Source of the DNA: Brevundimonas vesicularis
GTDB taxonomy: Bacteria; Pseudomonadota; Alphaproteobacteria; Caulobacterales; Caulobacteraceae
NCBI RefSeq assembly: GCF_027105095.1
Contig: NZ_CP114278.1
Span: 372,001-436,000 of the forward strand
Length of the DNA stretch: 64,000 nucleotides
Direction: 5' to 3'
In this document: positions 48,665 to 58,790 of the stretch, piece by piece
Position numbering within the stretch: the first letter of the stretch is position 1
Layout of the letters: every line of letters begins with the position of its first letter
Translations under genes and position numbers: made by a program
The notes under the pieces: generated by a model
What the model was told of the DNA's origin: nothing
Databases searched by the model: none
The model's input: only the letters and a program-made list of their open reading frames with translations

Positions 48665-49354
48665 ATGGGCCGATCCTTTCTTGCCGTCCTTGGTCTCGTG
48701 TCGGCGTTTCCGGTCGCGGCGTCGGCTCAGGAGGCGGCCGATCGATGGCGTCTTGAGGCGGTCGTCGGCGGCGTCAGCGACTATCGGTATCGTGGGCTGA
48801 GCCTGTCTGACGACAAGCCGGCGCTGCAGGCCGGCGTGACCCTGTCCCAGGCTTCAGGCCTCTATGCCGACGTCTATTTGTCCAGCATCGCGGCCTATGG
48901 CGGCGATGAAGATGACGAGGGTTCAAGGCTGGAGGCGACCCTGAGCGTCGGATGGGCGGGGTCCTGGCTCGGCCTGGAGTGGGATGCGGCCCTGTCCGCC
49001 TATCGCTATCCCGGCGGACAGGACGTCGACTATGTCGAGGCGCCCTTCCAGGTCAGCCGCAGCTTCGGCGCTACGACGGCGACCGTGGGTTATGCCTATG
49101 CCCCGTCGCAGACCGCCTTGGGAGACGAGGACAATCACTACGGCTGGGCGGGGATCGATTACGCACCCGACGACTGGCCCGTCGGTGTCAGCCTGTCGGT
49201 CGGCCGCGAGCAGGGCGCCTATGCGCCGGACGGCAAGACGGACTGGCGGATCGGTGGGTTCCTGCCCGTGGGCAAACTCACCGCCGGACTGGAGTGGGTC
49301 TACAGCGACAGGGACGACGGCGCCCTGGTCGCCAGTCTGTTCGCCAACTTCTAA
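48665..49354 (+). CDS. TorF-like putative outer-membrane porin
   Basis: 229 aa with a signal peptide (cleavage likely after ASAQ, residue 21). The pattern VSDYRYRGLSLSDDKPALQAGVTL and the alternating aromatic strands to the C-terminal ...SLFANF match the TorF (Gcw_chp) family, thought to be small beta-barrel porins. The last residue Phe fits an outer-membrane insertion signal. Divergent from the kinase gene across 89 bases of AT-rich DNA. A CTTATG-like start with GGGGGAGG ribosome site is clear. Confidence 0.83.
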   Translation: MGRSFLAVLGLVSAFPVAASAQEAADRWRLEAVVGGVSDYRYRGLSLSDDKPALQAGVTLSQASGLYADVYLSSIAAYGGDEDDEGSRLEATLSVGWAGSWLGLEWDAALSAYRYPGGQDVDYVEAPFQVSRSFGATTATVGYAYAPSQTALGDEDNHYGWAGIDYAPDDWPVGVSLSVGREQGAYAPDGKTDWRIGGFLPVGKLTAGLEWVYSDRDDGALVASLFANF

Positions 49355-49418
49355 CGCCGGCCGGCACGCCCGCCGTCCCCTCTGATCTGAAGGACTGGCG
49401 AGCGTTAGAAACCTGGCC

Positions 49419-50213
49419 TCAGGCCGCCTTCTTGCGGCTCGGCGCGACCATCAGCTTCTTGGTCTCGGCGATGGCCTTGGCCGGGTTCAGACCCTTGGGG
49501 CAGACCTGGGCGCAGTTCATGATCGTGTGGCAGCGATACAGTTTGAACGGGTCTTCCAGGTCGTCCAGGCGCTTCTGGGTCGCGTCGTCGCGGCTGTCGG
49601 AAATCCAGCGATAGGATTGCAGCAGCGCCGCCGGGCCCAGATACTCTTCCTGGTTCCACCAGTAGCTGGGGCAGGAGGTCGAGCAGCAGGCGCACAGGAT
49701 GCACTCGTACAGGCCGTCCAGCTTCTCGCGCTCGGCCGGGGTCTGCAGACGTTCCGTCTCGGGGTCCGGCTCGTCGGACTGCAGATACGGCTGGATCGAG
49801 TCGTACTGGGCGTAGAACAGGCTCAGGTCCGTCACCAGGTCCTTGACCACCGGCTGGTGGGGCAGGGGGGAGATGGTGATATTGTGCGAACTGCACTCGT
49901 CCCAGCCCTTGGTGCAGGCCAGGGTGTTACGCCCGTCGATGTTCATCGAGCACGAGCCGCAGATGCCCTCGCGGCACGAGCGCCGGAACGACAGGGTCGG
50001 ATCGATGGTGTTCTTGATGTGGATCAGCGCGTCCAGCAGCATCGGGCCGTGGTCGCCGCTCGGCACCTCATAGGTGTCCCAGCGCGGATCGGCGTCGGTT
50101 TCTGGATCGTAGCGATAGACCTTGTAGGTCTTCACGTCCTTGGAGCCTGGCGCGGCCTTGTGGACCTTGCCTGTCGTCGGCTTGGAGCCTCTGGGGAGAG
50201 TAAGCTGGACCAT
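49419..50213 (-). CDS. sdhB: Succinate dehydrogenase iron-sulfur subunit
   Basis: 264 aa. It carries electrons from SdhA to ubiquinone. Cys ligands: [2Fe-2S] in [13 protein letters not shown] and a second Cys in NTLACT; [4Fe-4S] in [16 protein letters not shown]; [3Fe-4S] in [17 protein letters not shown]. Last gene of sdhC-sdhD-sdhA-sdhB; 1 base follows sdhA. Converges on the TorF gene, with a loose IR (CTAACGC/GCGTTAG, 49351-49408) between. Confidence 0.96.
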   Translation of the reverse strand: MVQLTLPRGSKPTTGKVHKAAPGSKDVKTYKVYRYDPETDADPRWDTYEVPSGDHGPMLLDALIHIKNTIDPTLSFRRSCREGICGSCSMNIDGRNTLACTKGWDECSSHNITISPLPHQPVVKDLVTDLSLFYAQYDSIQPYLQSDEPDPETERLQTPAEREKLDGLYECILCACCSTSCPSYWWNQEEYLGPAALLQSYRWISDSRDDATQKRLDDLEDPFKLYRCHTIMNCAQVCPKGLNPAKAIAETKKLMVAPSRKKAA

Positions 50214-50214
50214 C

Positions 50215-51999
50215 TTAGTAAACCCGCGCCTTCGGTTCGATATACGCGATGTCGTCGGACATGGTGTAGTTGTGGACCGGACGATAATCGATCTGGACCT
50301 GCTCGCCCGGACGCTTCCACGCCAGGGTGTGCTTCATCCAGTTCACGTCGTCGCGATCGGGATAGTCCTCGCGGGCGTGGGCGCCGCGCGATTCCGTGCG
50401 GTTCAGGCCGCCCTCGATCGTCACCATCGCCTGGGCGATCAGGTTGTCGTACTCCAGCGTCTCGACCAGGTCCGTATTCCAGATCAGGCCGCGATCGGTG
50501 GTCTTAATGTCGGCGCCGGCCGCCTCGATGGCGCGCAGCTTGTCGGTGCCCTGCTGCAGGGTCTCGCCGGTGCGGAACACCGCCGCATCGGCCTGCATCG
50601 CGCGCTGCATCGACAGACGCAGTTCGGCGGTCGGAGTCGAGCCGTCGGCGTAGCGGAAGCGATCCAGGCGGGCCAGGTGCTGGTCGGTCTGGCTCTTGGA
50701 GGCCGACGGCACGGCCGAGGCCTTGTCGACGACTTCACCGCAGCGCAGGCCGACGGCGCGGCCGAACACCACCAGGTCGGTCAGGGAGTTAGAGCCCAGG
50801 CGGTTGGCGCCGTGCACCGAAACGCAGGCCGCCTCACCCACGGCCATCAGGCCCGGGACCACGCTGTCGGGGTTGCCGTCGCGCAGCGTCAGGACTTCGC
50901 CGTGATAGTTCGTGGGGATGCCGCCCATGTTGTAGTGCACGGTCGGCAGGACCGGGATCGGCTCCTTGGTCACATCCACGCCGGCGAAGATCTTGGCCGA
51001 CTCCGAGATGCCCGGCAGGCGCTGGTGCAGGATCTTCGGATCCAGGTGATCAAGGTGCAGGAAGATGTGGTCCTTGTTCGGACCCACGCCGCGGCCTTCT
51101 CGGATTTCGATGGTCATGGAGCGCGAGACCATGTCGCGCGGGGCCAGGTCCTTCACGGTCGGCGCATAGCGCTCCATGAAGCGCTCGCCTTCCGAGTTGG
51201 TCAGATAGCCGCCCTCGCCGCGCGCGCCCTCGGTGATCAGGCAGCCGGCGCCATAGATGCCGGTCGGGTGGAACTGCACGAACTCCATGTCCTGCAACGG
51301 CAGGCCGGCGCGCAGCACCATCGCATTGCCGTCGCCGGTGCAGGTGTGGGCCGAGGTGGCGCTGAAGTAGGCGCGGCCGTATCCGCCGGTCGCCAGAACC
51401 ACCATCTTGGCGCGGAACTGGTGAAGTTGACCGTTGTCGAGCTGCAGCGCCGTCACGCCGGTGCAGGCGCCGTCCTGCATGATCAGGTCCAGCGCGAAAT
51501 ATTCGACGAAGAACTTCACCTCGCGGCGCACCGACTGGCCGTAAAGGGTGTGCAGGATGGCGTGGCCGGTCCGGTCGGCGGCGGCGCAGGTGCGCTGCAC
51601 CGGGCCTTCGCCGAAGTTGCGGGTCATGCCGCCGAAGGCGCGCTGATAGATCTTGCCTTCTTCGGTGCGGCTGAAGGGCACGCCCCAGTGTTCCAGCTCA
51701 TAGACCGCCTTGGGCGCGTTACGGACCAGATATTCGATCGAGTCCTGGTCGCCCAGCCAGTCCGACCCCTTGACGGTGTCGTACATGTGCCACTGCCAGC
51801 TGTCCTCGCCCATGTTGCCGAGCGAGGCGGAGATGCCGCCCTGGGCCGCGACGGTGTGCGAGCGGGTGGGGAAGACCTTGGTCACGCAGGCGACCTTCAG
51901 GCCCTGCTGGGCGGCGCCGAGCGCGGCGCGAAGGCCCGAGCCCCCGGCGCCGACGACGACGACGTCGTATTCGTGATCGATCAGTTCGTAAGCGGCCAT
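50215..51999 (-). CDS. sdhA: Succinate dehydrogenase flavoprotein subunit
   Basis: 594 aa. It oxidises succinate to fumarate in the TCA cycle and respiratory chain. FAD loop [14 protein letters not shown] is at residues 14-27, the flavinylated His is in [11 protein letters not shown], and active-site Arg/His are in [12 protein letters not shown]. Length matches family. Begins 7 bases after sdhD. Confidence 0.97.
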   Translation of the reverse strand: MAAYELIDHEYDVVVVGAGGSGLRAALGAAQQGLKVACVTKVFPTRSHTVAAQGGISASLGNMGEDSWQWHMYDTVKGSDWLGDQDSIEYLVRNAPKAVYELEHWGVPFSRTEEGKIYQRAFGGMTRNFGEGPVQRTCAAADRTGHAILHTLYGQSVRREVKFFVEYFALDLIMQDGACTGVTALQLDNGQLHQFRAKMVVLATGGYGRAYFSATSAHTCTGDGNAMVLRAGLPLQDMEFVQFHPTGIYGAGCLITEGARGEGGYLTNSEGERFMERYAPTVKDLAPRDMVSRSMTIEIREGRGVGPNKDHIFLHLDHLDPKILHQRLPGISESAKIFAGVDVTKEPIPVLPTVHYNMGGIPTNYHGEVLTLRDGNPDSVVPGLMAVGEAACVSVHGANRLGSNSLTDLVVFGRAVGLRCGEVVDKASAVPSASKSQTDQHLARLDRFRYADGSTPTAELRLSMQRAMQADAAVFRTGETLQQGTDKLRAIEAAGADIKTTDRGLIWNTDLVETLEYDNLIAQAMVTIEGGLNRTESRGAHAREDYPDRDDVNWMKHTLAWKRPGEQVQIDYRPVHNYTMSDDIAYIEPKARVY

Positions 52000-52006
52000 C
52001 AGTAAA

Positions 52007-52411
52007 TCAGGCTCCGAAACCAGCGGGCAGCGGCGCCGAACCCAGCGCCAGCCGTACGATGAAGAAGACGCTGGCGGCGGCCAGCACCAGGAAGACGACG
52101 TTCAGCAGCAGGACCAGAAGGCCGCGCGTTCCGACGTTGGGCACGTAGTCTTCCAGAATGACTTTCCAGGCCAGGCTGACGTAGCCGAAGAAGATCACCG
52201 CGGTGATCGCCATCAGGGCGGCGTTCAGCGGATTGGCGAACCACGCCATCGCCGCGTCATAGCCGGCGCCCGCCAGGGTAAAGCCGGTCGAGGCGACCCA
52301 CAGGCCCAGCGGCAGCAGGGCCACCAGCAGGATGCGCTCGATCAGCCATTCGCCGGCGCCGTGGCGCTCGGAAACCTTGACGTTGTTCTTGAACTTTGCG
52401 GCGCCGCTCAC
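52007..52411 (-). CDS. sdhD: Succinate dehydrogenase membrane anchor subunit D
   Basis: 134 aa from GTG 52411, in a GTGA overlap with the sdhC stop; longer frames run into sdhC. Three membrane segments ([55 protein letters not shown]) with [13 protein letters not shown] before the first, as in alphaproteobacterial SdhD. Together with SdhC it holds heme b and the quinone site. Confidence 0.9.
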   Translation of the reverse strand: MSGAAKFKNNVKVSERHGAGEWLIERILLVALLPLGLWVASTGFTLAGAGYDAAMAWFANPLNAALMAITAVIFFGYVSLAWKVILEDYVPNVGTRGLLVLLLNVVFLVLAAASVFFIVRLALGSAPLPAGFGA

Positions 52412-52872
52412 AGCGAAACCCTCCCCGTGGCGAACAGCACGACCCAGAACAGCACGGCCAGCGGGATCGGCCCCCACACGGCGATGTTCGACAGGGCGGT
52501 CGCCGACTTCACCGTCAGCCCGTTGCCGGTGTCGTTATAGGTGTGGCGCGCGCCGTTCAGGATGAAGGAGAACAACACGACCGTCAGACCGAAGAAGACC
52601 AGCAGGCCCAGCGGCGACCCGGCCAGATCGAGCGCGCTCTGGAACGCCTCGGGCCCGAACGCCAGCGCGCCCAGCCAGGCCAGGATGAACAGCACGCCGA
52701 CCGTGGCGGCGATGATCGTCGCGCGGAACAGGATCGAGGCCGTCATGGTGACGTGCCAGCGCCAGACACCCATGTGGGGCGACAGCGGCGCGATATGTCC
52801 GTTCGGTTGAGTGACGAAGCGACCCGTCCGGTCGCTTGAGGCGCCACCCGGCGTCGGGTTGGGCTGGTTCAT
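52408..52872 (-). CDS. sdhC: Succinate dehydrogenase cytochrome b subunit C
   Basis: 154 aa from ATG 52872 (ATG 52887 adds five residues). Pattern RPLSPH-like (HIAPLSPHMGVWRWHVTMTASILFR) and the heme His in NGARHTYNDTG are typical of SdhC. Three membrane segments follow. First gene of the sdhCDAB operon; the 193 bases before it, shared with the divergent pirin gene, should hold the promoter. Confidence 0.92.
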   Translation of the reverse strand: MNQPNPTPGGASSDRTGRFVTQPNGHIAPLSPHMGVWRWHVTMTASILFRATIIAATVGVLFILAWLGALAFGPEAFQSALDLAGSPLGLLVFFGLTVVLFSFILNGARHTYNDTGNGLTVKSATALSNIAVWGPIPLAVLFWVVLFATGRVSL

Positions 52873-53065
52873 GCGAATGGTTCTCAAAAGCGAATGAATT
52901 CAATCGCCGTGTGCGGTTGCGAAGGCTTTTGTGACCCCGTGGGGCCGGTGTCAACGCACAGACCTTCCAGATCGACGGATTGCCCGGCTTATACGTCCGT
53001 CTGCGACGATGGATCGTCGGGGGCTCGGGCTCGCCACCGCTGATCCGCCACCCTATATGTAGCGA

Positions 53066-53926
53066 ATGACCCAGCCCCGTTCCGTCCTTCGCCTGCACCC
53101 CGCCCATCGCGACGACATCGGCGACCTGACCACCCGCCGTCCCGTGCCCGGCCCCGGTGTGGACCAGATCGATCCCTTCCTGTTCCTGAACCACCACGGG
53201 CCCCAGACCTATGCGCCGGGCAACGCCGGTCTGCCGTTCGGCCCGCACCCGCACCGGGGTTTCGAGACCGTCACCTTCATCCTGGACGGCGAGCTGGCCC
53301 ACAACGATTCCGGCGGCGGCGAGAGCATCATCAAGGCGGGCGGCATCCAGTGGATGACCGCCGGCTCCGGCCTGATCCACGCCGAACTGTCACCGGCCGC
53401 CTTCAAGCGCGACGGCGGGCCGATGGAGATTATGCAGCTGTGGGTCAACCTGCCGTCGCGGCTTAAGATGACCAAGCCGGATTATGTGGGCCTGCAGAAA
53501 TCCGACATCCCGACCTTCACGACCGAGGCCGGCGTCACGGTTGAGCCGGTCTCCGGCGACTGGCTGGGCGTCAAGGCGCCGATCCAGTCCCTGATCGACA
53601 TCCATCTGGCCGTCTTGCGCCTGCCCGCCGGCGCGACGCTCGACACGCCCGTCGCCCCCCGCCGCAACGTCTTCCTGTACGGCGTCAAGGGCGAGATCGC
53701 CGTCGCCGGAACCCCCGTGCCGCAATGGAACCTCGCCGCCCTGTCCGACGGCGATGCGGTCCGGATCACGGCGACCACCGACGCCGTCGTCCTCCTGGGC
53801 CACGCCGAGCCTATCGGCGAGCCGGTCTTCAGCCACGGCCCCTTCGTCATGAACACCCGCGACGAGATCATCCAGGCGGTCCAGGACTACCAGTCCGGCA
53901 AGTTCGGCCCGCCGCCGAGAGTGTGA
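53066..53926 (+). CDS. Pirin family protein
   Basis: 286 aa, bicupin. The N-terminal cupin has the metal residues in FGPHPHRGFETVTFILDGELAHNDS and a second His/Glu pair near WMTAGSGLIHAEL. The C-terminal half (APIQSLIDIHLAVLRLPAGA, NVFLYGVKGEI) is the second cupin. Bacterial pirins have quercetinase-like or regulatory roles. No neighbours point to a specific one. ATG chosen at 53066 with MTQPRSV. Confidence 0.9.
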   Translation: MTQPRSVLRLHPAHRDDIGDLTTRRPVPGPGVDQIDPFLFLNHHGPQTYAPGNAGLPFGPHPHRGFETVTFILDGELAHNDSGGGESIIKAGGIQWMTAGSGLIHAELSPAAFKRDGGPMEIMQLWVNLPSRLKMTKPDYVGLQKSDIPTFTTEAGVTVEPVSGDWLGVKAPIQSLIDIHLAVLRLPAGATLDTPVAPRRNVFLYGVKGEIAVAGTPVPQWNLAALSDGDAVRITATTDAVVLLGHAEPIGEPVFSHGPFVMNTRDEIIQAVQDYQSGKFGPPPRV

Positions 53927-53995
53927 GGCTCAATCAGATAAAGGACGGCAGAAATACCGAGTGCGTGCCTGCCCTACTTTGGCTATCAAACTGCA

Positions 53996-54256
53996 ATGGT
54001 CTTATTTGCCCAGTGGCTAGTCGTTCTTGCTGCGGTCGGTTCGCTGGGCTGGGCCGCCGTGAAGTGTTACGATCTGATCGCGGAGACCTTTAGCCTCACC
54101 ATCCAGCGTCAGCTTCGAAAAACTGTCGTTTTGGGCGCCAGCGTAATCGCGATCATCTTCGCTCTTGTGGTGGGTGCAATCGCGTTGTCTGCGGCGATTT
54201 GGGGAACGGGATGCGAGCCGGGTCTGGATTCGATGAGTTGCCCTGCTGAAAGCTGA
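53996..54256 (+). CDS. Small two-helix membrane protein of unknown function
   Basis: 86 aa, unrecognised. Two hydrophobic segments (residues 4-21 and ~45-70) are joined by a basic loop (SLTIQRQLRKT), giving a hairpin with the loop inside. The short tail has two Cys (GTGCEPG, MSCPAES), likely outside. G+C is near 55%, well below its neighbours at ~67%, with unusual codons such as TTA and CTA. That suggests recent arrival or weak codon selection. Coding status rests on the intact frame and membrane pattern. Confidence 0.55.
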   Translation: MVLFAQWLVVLAAVGSLGWAAVKCYDLIAETFSLTIQRQLRKTVVLGASVIAIIFALVVGAIALSAAIWGTGCEPGLDSMSCPAES

Positions 54257-54370
54257 CGACGGAAGAGCGCTGGTCCCTCAACTCCGCGCTCTGTCCGAAG
54301 TGATGCGCTCCCCGCCAAAACCCTATATGACGCCGGTTCCTAGCGACCGCCCCAGCCGAAGACACGCCGA

Positions 54371-57016
54371 ATGCCCAGCCTGAACGAGATCCGCGCCACC
54401 TACCTCGACTATTTCGCGGCGGACGGCCACGCCAAGGTCCATTCGGCGCCGCTGGTGCCGCAGAACGACCCGAGCCTGCTCTTCGTCAACGCGGGCATGG
54501 TGCCGTTCAAGGACTATTTCACCGGCGCCGCCAAGCCGCCCTATCCGCGCGCGACCAGCTCGCAGAAGTGCGTGCGCGCCGGGGGCAAGCACAACGATCT
54601 GGACAACGTCGGCTATACCGCCCGCCACCTGACCTTCTTCGAGATGCTGGGCAACTTCTCGTTCGGCGACTACTTCAAGGAACACGCCATCGAGAAGGCG
54701 TGGAACCTGGTCACCCAGGATTTTGACCTGGACCCCAAACGCCTCTTGGTCACCGTCTATATCGATGACGACGAGGCCGCCGCGATCTGGAAAAAGGTCA
54801 CCGGCTTCTCCGACGACAAGATCATCCGCATCGCCGGCTCGGACAACTTCTGGGCCATGGGCGACTCGGGCCCCTGCGGCCCCTGCACCGAAATCTTCTG
54901 GGATCACGGCGACAAGATCGCCGGCGGCCCTCCCGGCTCGCCGGACGAGGACGGCGATCGCTACGTGGAGATCTGGAACAACGTCTTCATGCAGTATGAG
55001 AAGGAGAACGATCAGATCGTTCGCAACCTTCCCAAGCCCAGCGTGGACACCGGCATGGGTCTGGAGCGGATGACCACCGTGCTCCAGGGCGTGCATTCGG
55101 TTTTCGAAACCGACCTGTTCAAGACGCTGATCGCCGCGTCCGAAGACGCCACCTCGACCAAGGCGGACGGCGATCAGGCCGCCAGCCACCGGGTCATCGC
55201 TGACCACCTGCGCTCGTCGTCCTTCCTGATCGCCGACGGCGTCACCCCGTCGAACGAGGGCCGGGGCTATGTCCTGCGCCGCATCATGCGTCGCGCCATG
55301 CGCCACGCCCACCTGCTGGGCGCCGCCGACCCCCTGATGCACCGTCTGGTCCCGACCCTGGTGGCCCAGATGGGCGACGCCTATCCCGAACTGGCCCGCG
55401 CCCAGCCCTTCATCGAGGACACGCTGAAGCAGGAAGAGGTCCGCTTCCGCACCACGCTCGGCCGCGGCATGGCCCTGTTCGACACGGCGGTTCAGGGCTT
55501 CCGTCCCGGCGACATGCTGGACGGCCAGACGGCCTTCACCCTGTCCGACACCTACGGCTTCCCGCTGGACCTGACTCAGGACGAGGCCCGTCGTCGCGGC
55601 TTCTCGGTCAATGTCGACGGCTTCGAGGCCGCCATGGCCGAGCAGCGCCAGCGTTCGCGCGAGAACTGGAAGGGCTCGGGCCAGACCGCCAACACCAACG
55701 AATGGCTGGCGATCCGCGACCGGATGGGGCCGACCGTCTTCACCGGCTATGACAATATCGAAGGCTCGGGCGAGGTCCTGGCCCTGATGAACGCCGGCGC
55801 GCCGGTCGAGACGGCCGAGGCCGGCGACATCGTCGAAGTGTTGTTCGACACCACCCCCTTCTACGCCGAAAGCGGCGGCCAGGCTGGCGATCATGGCGCC
55901 CTGGAATGGCCGGGGGGAGAGGCCGAGGTCATCGATGTGCGCAAACACGCCGGCGACCTCCACGTCCTGGTGGCCCAGGTCACGGCCGGCAAGCTGGAGA
56001 TTGGAACCCGCGCCGCCCAGTTGGTGGACGCCGAGAAGCGCCGCACCAGCCGCGCCAACCACTCCGCCGCCCACCTGCTGCACACGGCGCTGAAGAATGT
56101 GCTCGGCCCCGCAGTCGCCCAGAAGGGGCAGCTGGTCGACGCCGAGCGCGCCCGCTTCGACTTCAGCCATGGCGCCCCGCTCACCGAGGCCGAACTGTCG
56201 GCCATCGAGGCCGAGGTCAATGCCGTCATCCGCCAGAACGTCCCGGCGGAAACGAAGCTGATGGCCCCGCAGGAGGCGATCGAGGCCGGCGCCATCGCCC
56301 TGTTCGGCGAGAAATACGGCGACGAGGTCCGCGTCCTGACGCTGGGCCGCTCGCTGGTCAGCGACAACGCTCCCTATTCGGTCGAACTGTGCGGCGGCAC
56401 CCACGTCGCCCGCACCGGCGACATCGCCTTGTTCAAGATCGTTCAGGAAACCGGCGTCGCCGCCGGCGTGCGCCGCATCGAGGCCCTGACCGGCGAGGCC
56501 GCGCGTCAGTATCTGCTGGCCCAGGCCGGCGTGGCCCGTTCTCTGGCCCAAAGCTTCAAGGTCCAGACCGCCGACGTCCCCGCCCGCGTCGACAGCCTGA
56601 CCGCCTCGGTCAAGTCGCTGGAGAAACAGGTCGCCGAGCTGAAGAAGCAACTGGCCCTGGGCGGCGGTTCGGGCGCGTCGTCTGCGCCTGAGGAGATCAA
56701 CGGCGTCAAGCTGATGGCCCGCGTGCTGGACGGCGTGGACGGCAAGGGTTTGCGCGGCGTCGCCGAGGACTTCAGGAAACAGGTCGGCACCGGCGTCGTC
56801 GCCCTGATCGGCGTCACCGAGGGCAAGGCGGCCGTCACCGTCGCCGTGACAGCCGACCTGACCGACCGCGTCAACGCCGCCGATCTGGCTCGCGCCGCCG
56901 TCATCGCCATGGGCGGACAGGGCGCCGGCGGCAAACCCGACTTCGCCCAGGGCGGCGCCCCCGACGGCTCCAAGGCTGAAGACGGCCTGGCGGCGGTGCG
57001 CACGGCGCTGGCCTAA
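54371..57016 (+). CDS. alaS: Alanyl-tRNA synthetase
   Basis: 881 aa, usual length. The class II core begins with [15 protein letters not shown] and has [19 protein letters not shown]. The editing domain has the zinc motif NHSAAHLLH and CGGTH, and the C-terminal C-Ala part has a coiled coil ([19 protein letters not shown]). All domains intact. A palindromic repeat block follows its stop. Confidence 0.97.
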   Translation: MPSLNEIRATYLDYFAADGHAKVHSAPLVPQNDPSLLFVNAGMVPFKDYFTGAAKPPYPRATSSQKCVRAGGKHNDLDNVGYTARHLTFFEMLGNFSFGDYFKEHAIEKAWNLVTQDFDLDPKRLLVTVYIDDDEAAAIWKKVTGFSDDKIIRIAGSDNFWAMGDSGPCGPCTEIFWDHGDKIAGGPPGSPDEDGDRYVEIWNNVFMQYEKENDQIVRNLPKPSVDTGMGLERMTTVLQGVHSVFETDLFKTLIAASEDATSTKADGDQAASHRVIADHLRSSSFLIADGVTPSNEGRGYVLRRIMRRAMRHAHLLGAADPLMHRLVPTLVAQMGDAYPELARAQPFIEDTLKQEEVRFRTTLGRGMALFDTAVQGFRPGDMLDGQTAFTLSDTYGFPLDLTQDEARRRGFSVNVDGFEAAMAEQRQRSRENWKGSGQTANTNEWLAIRDRMGPTVFTGYDNIEGSGEVLALMNAGAPVETAEAGDIVEVLFDTTPFYAESGGQAGDHGALEWPGGEAEVIDVRKHAGDLHVLVAQVTAGKLEIGTRAAQLVDAEKRRTSRANHSAAHLLHTALKNVLGPAVAQKGQLVDAERARFDFSHGAPLTEAELSAIEAEVNAVIRQNVPAETKLMAPQEAIEAGAIALFGEKYGDEVRVLTLGRSLVSDNAPYSVELCGGTHVARTGDIALFKIVQETGVAAGVRRIEALTGEAARQYLLAQAGVARSLAQSFKVQTADVPARVDSLTASVKSLEKQVAELKKQLALGGGSGASSAPEEINGVKLMARVLDGVDGKGLRGVAEDFRKQVGTGVVALIGVTEGKAAVTVAVTADLTDRVNAADLARAAVIAMGGQGAGGKPDFAQGGAPDGSKAEDGLAAVRTALA

Positions 57017-57026
57017 ATTACGATGC

Positions 57027-57170
57027 CCTTCTCCCGTTGGGAGAAGGTGGCCCACAGGGCCGGATGAGGGTCGGCCGGTGAGCCATGTCGCACCACCCGA
57101 CCCTCACCCTTTCGCGCAAGAACGATCGCTGCGCGTTCGCGCGCTCAAGCCCTCTCCCAATGGGAGAGGG
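57027..57170. repeat. Mosaic palindromic repeat block after alaS
   Basis: Two 9-3-9 perfect hairpins mark the ends: 57027-57047 (CCTTCTCCC, GTT, GGGAGAAGG) and 57150-57170 (CCCTCTCCC, AAT, GGGAGAGGG). Between them GAGGGTCGG near 57064 pairs with CCGACCCTC near 57099, and a CGCGCAAGAACG/CGCGTTCGCGCG dyad follows. The parts look like several REP units joined. Likely a dispersed intergenic repeat of the genome; no ORF. Confidence 0.75.
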
Positions 57171-57398
57171 TGATCCATCGCAATTTCAAGCCTGACAGCC
57201 TTGCTATTCAGTGGCTTAACCGGCCGCAGCGTCCGCTTCCTGAGCGTGCCCCGGGGACGGCCTATACTCTGCGCTCACCACAGAGGAGGCCGCGCACCCA
57301 AGGCGAAGTGCACCAACTGCACTCATTCTTTGATCGACGCCCGGCCGTCCAATCAGACGAATTAGACACTTTAGACGGTGTTTTTGTCCCCGACCGTC
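57171..57398. other. Intergenic stretch without recognised gene
   Basis: 228 bases between the repeat block and a DUF2939 gene, somewhat lower in G+C. A short IR (AGACGGT 57373-57379, ACCGTCT 57393-57399) touches the stop of the DUF2939 gene and could serve as its weak terminator. No family-like protein can be read; an open frame of ~92 codons crossing it looks random. Possible decayed gene. Confidence 0.5.
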
Positions 57399-57953
57399 TC
57401 AACCCATCGGGTCGGGCGTCAGGTCCACCCCGGCCAGCTTCCAGGTGAAGAGCGTCCGGCGTTCCATGATCAGCACCAGCGCATCGTCCGGCCGGTCGTC
57501 GCGCGTCAGGGTGACGGCGAAGGTGTTGAGCCCGCGATAGGCCCAGGACTGGCGGATCTTGTCCTTGTCGACGGCCGGGGTGTCGTCGGCGGGCACGGGC
57601 CGTTCCGGTTCAGGCGTCTCGCCGGAGCGGACCATGGCGGCGATCCCCTGCGGCGTGACGAAGTTGTCGACCGCGCCTTCGACCAGCGACGGGGCCAGCA
57701 GCATGCCCAGCGCCGCCAGGCCGGTATCGCCCTTGGTCCGGTTGCGGATTTCCAGGGACGCGCGGGCGTTCAGCTCGCTCTTCAGGCTGGTGCGGAACGC
57801 CGGGAAGTCCACCTGCCGCTCCAGCCCGGCCGCATCTCCCGTGCGCGCGGCCCGCACCAGCGCCTGGGCGGCGATGAAGGGCGAGACGAACAGGGCGATG
57901 ACCACGCCGACGACGACGGCGATCAGGGCTCCGGTGATGATCTTGCGGCTCAT
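57399..57953 (-). CDS. DUF2939 family membrane-anchored protein (copy A)
   Basis: 184 aa. One N-terminal membrane segment (ITGALIAVVVGVVIALFVSPFIAAQAL), then ~150 residues outside. Pattern RAARTGDAAGLERQVDFPAFRTSLKSELNA is the DUF2939 hallmark, and the end holds LTRDDRPDDALVLIMERRTLFTWKLAGVDL. ATG 57953 has a clear AAGGAGA ribosome site. Paralogous to the next gene. Function unknown. Confidence 0.88.
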   Translation of the reverse strand: MSRKIITGALIAVVVGVVIALFVSPFIAAQALVRAARTGDAAGLERQVDFPAFRTSLKSELNARASLEIRNRTKGDTGLAALGMLLAPSLVEGAVDNFVTPQGIAAMVRSGETPEPERPVPADDTPAVDKDKIRQSWAYRGLNTFAVTLTRDDRPDDALVLIMERRTLFTWKLAGVDLTPDPMG

Positions 57954-58003
57954 GTCGTCTCCTTGGCAAGCCAACGCGGGCTGGGCGGCGTCGGTTGCCG
58001 GGT

Positions 58004-58585
58004 TTATCGCGGGGTGACTGTGACGGCCGGCGCCGCCGGCGCCGTCCCGTCGGGCAGGCCGATGTGAACCAGCTTCCACTCGAACGGCCCGCGCCGCTCG
58101 AAGGTGAACAGGGTGCGCGACCCGCCCTGATCCGTCACCGCCATCCGCGCTCGGTTGACGCTCCAGTAGGCGGGGCTGGGCCACGGCTTGCGGCTGCGCT
58201 CCGAGGCCGGCGCCACCCCCGCCGACGTGCGCTGGCTGGCGTATCGGCCCTCGCCCTTCAGCAGGGCTTTGAGGGCGGCAGGCGTCAGATAGGCGTCCAC
58301 GTCCGGCTGGCGCAGGATCGGGTTCTGCTCGATCTGACGCCGGAAGGCGCCGATGGGGTCTTCCAGGAAGGACGGCGCGGGCGCCATCGCCTCGGGCCGT
58401 CCCGCCAACTGCGGCCGCAACGACTGGCGCACCGCGTTGAAGTCGATCAGGCGCGCGAGCCCCGCCACGTCGTTCGCCTCGGCCGCCGACCGAATGGCGA
58501 AGAAGGCCACCGCGGGCGCCGCGAAGAAGGACAGCACCGCCACGACCACCGCCGCCAGCACCAGGTTTCCGAACAGCCGCTTCAC
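58004..58585 (-). CDS. DUF2939 family membrane-anchored protein (copy B)
   Basis: 193 aa from GTG 58585, which has GAGGA at a 7-base spacing and makes its N-terminus align with copy A. ATG 58612 or 58633 would add 9 or 16 residues. Membrane segment LVLAAVVVAVLSFFAAPAVAF, then RSAAEANDVAGLARLIDFNAVRQSLRP, and the tail RTLFTFERRGPFEWKLVHIGL. Upstream of copy A by 50 bases; a tandem duplication. A terminator for icd lies 52 bases before it. Confidence 0.82.
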   Translation of the reverse strand: MKRLFGNLVLAAVVVAVLSFFAAPAVAFFAIRSAAEANDVAGLARLIDFNAVRQSLRPQLAGRPEAMAPAPSFLEDPIGAFRRQIEQNPILRQPDVDAYLTPAALKALLKGEGRYASQRTSAGVAPASERSRKPWPSPAYWSVNRARMAVTDQGGSRTLFTFERRGPFEWKLVHIGLPDGTAPAAPAVTVTPR

Positions 58586-58637
58586 GAACGCATCCTCATT
58601 ACCGCCGATCATGCACGCCCCGGCCCTTCGCACAACG

Positions 58638-58668
58638 AAAAGCCCCGCCGGAGCGATCCGACGGGGCC
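58638..58668 (-). terminator. Intrinsic terminator after icd
   Basis: On the minus strand GCCCCGTCGG pairs with CCGGCGGGGC (58667-58658 with 58651-58642, one mismatch in ten), followed by TTTT (58641-58638). It lies 124 bases after the icd stop, past the palindromic repeat. The plus-strand side has a weaker T-rich stretch after 58669. Confidence 0.75.
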
Positions 58669-58712
58669 ATTCTTCTTTGTCCTACCGCCCTTCGGGCTAC
58701 TTGAGGACGTCT

Positions 58713-58782
58713 CCTCCCCCATCGGGGGAGGGGGACCACGCGCAGCGTGGTGGAGGGGGCGGACGCGGCACGGACGTCCGCC
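58713..58782. repeat. Palindromic repeat cluster between icd and DUF2939
   Basis: Three small dyads in a row: CCTCCCCC-ATC-GGGGGAGG (58713-58731), CCACGC-GCA-GCGTGG (58736-58750) and GGCGGAC/GTCCGCC (58758-58764, 58776-58782). All are perfect. The first two are in the style of Caulobacteraceae intergenic repeats. Directly after the icd stop, so it becomes part of the icd 3' end. Confidence 0.7.
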
Positions 58783-58790
58783 GCCTAGCC

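Noticed and set aside
54323..57055. Long antisense frame over alaS
   Set aside because: Same G+C artefact; composition is Gly/Val/Ala-rich and unlike a real protein, and alaS covers it completely. The similar long frame opposite secA (27469-29631) was dropped for the same reason.
57170..57448. 92-codon frame after the alaS repeat block
   Set aside because: It begins inside a repeat, ends inside the DUF2939 gene in another frame, and shows no family similarity.
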